Assembly (NCBI GenBank): GCA_002329155.1
Contig: DCXY01000022.1
Coordinates: forward strand, 1-64,000
Length of the DNA: 64,000 nt
Direction: 5' to 3'
Source: Stenotrophomonas sp. UBA2124
GTDB lineage: Bacteria > Pseudomonadota > Gammaproteobacteria > Xanthomonadales > Xanthomonadaceae
A program made the translations under genes and the position numbers. The notes beneath the pieces were generated by a model. That model saw nothing but the letters and a program-made list of their open reading frames with translations. It was not told the origin of the DNA and did no database searches. This document shows positions 61,883-64,000 of this stretch, piece by piece; the stretch's first letter is position 1, and each line of letters begins with the position of its first letter.

Positions 61883-62620
61883 ATGCTGCGTCCACTGCGT
61901 ACTACCGCTGTACTGGTCGTGGCTGGGCTGTTTGCCTTCAGCGCCAGCGCCCAGACGTATGACGATGGCCGATACCGTCAGAACGGTTACTACGATGACG
62001 GCCAGTACCGGTCCGCCGGCTATGCCGGCAGCAATGTTCCGGCCTATGACTATGCGCGGGTGGTAAGGGTTGATCCCATCATCGTTGGCGGCGGGCAGGG
62101 CCGTGCTGAGCGTTGCTACGAGCGCAACGGGGGCGACTATGTCTACGGTGACAACGGCGACCGCTACTACCGTGGCGACGACCGCTACGCCAGCAACCGT
62201 TATCGCAACGGCGGCTATCGTACTGACGGGTATGACGGGTATGACGGCGGTGATTACGACAACGGGCGTTACCGCCAGGGCAGCGAAGGCGGGCGCCAGC
62301 TGGCCACGGTGATCGGCAGCCTGGCCGGTGCGGTGCTCGGCAGCCAGATCGGTGGCGGCGATGGCCGTTACATCGGTACCGCCGTGGGCACCATTGCCGG
62401 CGGTGCGGCTGGCCGCGCCATCTACGAGGCCAACAACCGTGGCCCGTCCTACCGCCGTGGCGATGTGCGCGTGTGTGAGCCAAGCAGCTACGGCAGCGAA
62501 AGCGAGCGCGTGGATGGCTACGACGTCACCTACGAATACGCCGGCCGCCAGTACCACACCCGTCGCGACTACCACCCCGGTGACCGCATCCGGGTGCGCG
62601 TGGATGTAAGCGCCGACTGA
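61883..62620 (+). CDS. Glycine-zipper 2TM domain protein with Tyr/Gly/Asp/Arg-rich region
   Basis: A 245-residue secreted protein with a signal peptide (about 1-25, ending ASAQ). A low-complexity part from about 26 to 130 is rich in Tyr, Gly, Asp and Arg. Then comes a glycine-zipper pair (VIGSLAGAVLGSQIGG and GTAVGTIAGGAAGRAI) as in Rick_17kDa proteins, and a final domain with YDVTYEYAGRQYHTRRDYHPGDRIRVRV. It is probably an outer-membrane protein. The low-complexity part resembles disordered, sticky sequence. Confidence 0.88.
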   Translation: MLRPLRTTAVLVVAGLFAFSASAQTYDDGRYRQNGYYDDGQYRSAGYAGSNVPAYDYARVVRVDPIIVGGGQGRAERCYERNGGDYVYGDNGDRYYRGDDRYASNRYRNGGYRTDGYDGYDGGDYDNGRYRQGSEGGRQLATVIGSLAGAVLGSQIGGGDGRYIGTAVGTIAGGAAGRAIYEANNRGPSYRRGDVRVCEPSSYGSESERVDGYDVTYEYAGRQYHTRRDYHPGDRIRVRVDVSAD

Positions 62621-62708
62621 GGCCAAGGGGCCGCCATAAGGCCAGCATGGTTTGTCAGCCCTGCTGGATGTCGGCATAGTCGCCGCATCCCGTTCAGGAG
62701 AGGCCGTG

Positions 62709-64000
62709 ATGCGCCGTATTGCCTGTGTTGCCCTGTTGTTGCCCTGCCTGTCTCTGTCCCCGGCGCAGGCCGAGGTGAAGGTGTTGCTGGCGCAGACCAT
62801 CCGTACCGGTGATTCCGCGCAGCCCACTGCAGGTGCCATGGCCTGGGATTCGCAGACCGGGCGCGTGCTGCAGGTGGGCAGCGCCGAGGCCGTGCTGAAG
62901 ACCTACCCGAAGGCGCCGAAGGTGGACGCCGGCAAGGCCACGGTGGTGCCGGGGCTGATCGATGCCCACGCGCACCTGGTGTATCTGGGCAATACGCTGG
63001 CCCAGGCCGACCTTACCGGCGCGCGCAACCGCGCCGAGATCGTGCAGCGACTGCAGGCGTTCGAGAAGACGCTGGCGCCGGGCGAGTGGCTGCTGGGCCG
63101 TGGCTGGGACCAGAACCGCTGGGATGACGGCACCGATTTCCCCACTGCCGCTGATCTGGATGCTGCCTTCCCCGAGCGGCCGGTGTATCTGGACCGCGTG
63201 GATGGCCATGCCGGTTGGGCCAACAGCGCCGCACTACGCATCGCCGGGAAGGCGGGCAAGTCGCTGTCCGGTGACTGGCAGCCCGATGGCGGGCGCATCG
63301 TGCGCGATGGCGCAGGCAAGCCGACCGGTGTGCTGGTGGATGGTGCGTCGGAACTGGTCAGCGCGCATATCCCCGCACTGGACGATGCCGCGCGCGAGAA
63401 GCGCCTGCTGGCTGCATTGGAGTTGGCGGTCAGCAACGGCCTGACCGGGGTGCACGACATGGGCGTTTCGCGTGAAGACCTGGCGCTGATGCGGCGCCTG
63501 GCCGATGCCGGCAAGCTGCCACTGCGCATCGATGCCTATGCCAACGGCAACCACGAGGCGCTGGACGACCTGTGCCGCAATGGCCTGTACGACCATGCAG
63601 GCGGCCGCCTGAAAATGCATGGCGTCAAGCTGTTCATGGATGGCGCGCTGGGAAGTCGCGGTGCGGCGATGCTGGCTGACTACAGCGACGACCCGCACAA
63701 CCACGGCCTGCTGGTCACCTCGCCGGCGGATTTTGAAACCGCCGTGCGCAAGGCCGATGGCTGCAAGGTGCAGGTGGCCACCCATGCCATCGGCGACCGT
63801 GGCAACCGCATCGTGCTGGATACCTACGAGAAGGTGCTGGGCACGCACAAGGACAACGACCACCGCTGGCGCGTCGAACATGCGCAGGTGGTGTCGCTGG
63901 AGGACATTCCGCGCTTCGCCAAGCTGGGGGTGATCGCCTCCATGCAGCCCACCCACGCCACTTCGGACATGGGCTGGGCCGAGCAGCGTGTGGGGCCGGA
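62709..64000 (+). CDS. YtcJ-like amidohydrolase (C-terminus beyond the window)
   Basis: The first 430 codons of a secreted amidohydrolase. A signal peptide (about 1-22) is followed by the metal motif GLIDAHAHLVYLG, the family GWDQNRWDD and LDRVDGHAGWANS segments, a candidate Lys metal ligand in KLFMDGALGSRGAA, and THAIGDRGNR with HRWRVEHAQ. All metal ligands up to the cut are present. YtcJ-type enzymes are metal-dependent hydrolases of unknown natural substrate. The frame is open at base 64000. Confidence 0.92.
   Translation, partial: MRRIACVALLLPCLSLSPAQAEVKVLLAQTIRTGDSAQPTAGAMAWDSQTGRVLQVGSAEAVLKTYPKAPKVDAGKATVVPGLIDAHAHLVYLGNTLAQADLTGARNRAEIVQRLQAFEKTLAPGEWLLGRGWDQNRWDDGTDFPTAADLDAAFPERPVYLDRVDGHAGWANSAALRIAGKAGKSLSGDWQPDGGRIVRDGAGKPTGVLVDGASELVSAHIPALDDAAREKRLLAALELAVSNGLTGVHDMGVSREDLALMRRLADAGKLPLRIDAYANGNHEALDDLCRNGLYDHAGGRLKMHGVKLFMDGALGSRGAAMLADYSDDPHNHGLLVTSPADFETAVRKADGCKVQVATHAIGDRGNRIVLDTYEKVLGTHKDNDHRWRVEHAQVVSLEDIPRFAKLGVIASMQPTHATSDMGWAEQRVGP

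Overview
The window is 64 kb of high-GC gammaproteobacterial chromosome, most like Stenotrophomonas (Xanthomonadaceae). This rests on the Xanthomonad-type SUF regulator, the Fiu/PiuC pair, the DUF3108/DUF2066 neighbours, and the many short palindromic repeats that begin with GTAG. I see no phage, integrase, IS transposase, CRISPR array, rRNA or tRNA. Coding density is high. The few gaps over 300 bp are mostly filled by palindromic repeats.

Layout. 1-4.7 kb: LPS export and Kdo synthesis on the minus strand (lptB-lptA-lptC-kdsC-kdsD), divergent from ibaG-murA and a small EF-hand membrane protein. 4.8-9.4 kb: three tandem DUF3108 paralogues, then purN, a DUF2238 membrane protein and purM. 9.5-12.5 kb: DUF2066 protein, PerM-type permease and Hda. 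12.6-16.8 kb: the cell-wall recycling pair amgK-murU, a GlsB-type protein, an M20 peptidase and a ComEA-like protein.

17.4-37 kb holds what reads as a 3-hydroxybutyrate (3HB) and 3HB-oligomer scavenging locus: GntP-family permease, TonB-dependent receptor, transporter-fused hybrid histidine kinase, LuxR-type response regulator, 3HB dehydrogenase and a lipoprotein 3HB-oligomer hydrolase. Between the kinase and the regulator lies an 8-kb module with a different job: a persulfide-type ArsR regulator, two rhodaneses, an AhpD-like protein, a type I sulfide:quinone oxidoreductase, a DUF2892 protein and an RND efflux pair. GTAG palindromes border that module on both sides.

37.7-50 kb is an iron region with three Fur-box-like sites. 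One cluster has a TonB receptor followed by PepSY, DUF2271, DUF4198, ApbE and a membrane-anchored NADPH flavoreductase. I read this as a reduction chain for imported ferric siderophore, and the DUF2271 protein carries a candidate flavinylation motif. The second cluster has Fiu, PiuC and a Sel1-repeat protein. A small single-helix protein precedes each receptor. 50.8-57.4 kb is the SUF Fe-S operon (regulator, sufB, an LprI-like gene, sufC, sufD, sufS, then GNAT and Rieske genes). 57.6-64 kb carries a SET-domain protein, small envelope proteins, a tailed HU, OsmC, a glycine-zipper protein and the start of an amidohydrolase.

The most striking non-coding features are two regular arrays of paired GTAG palindromes (four units of exactly 158 bp, and three heads exactly 219 bp apart), and a 164-bp duplication that has changed the end of a HutD-family gene.
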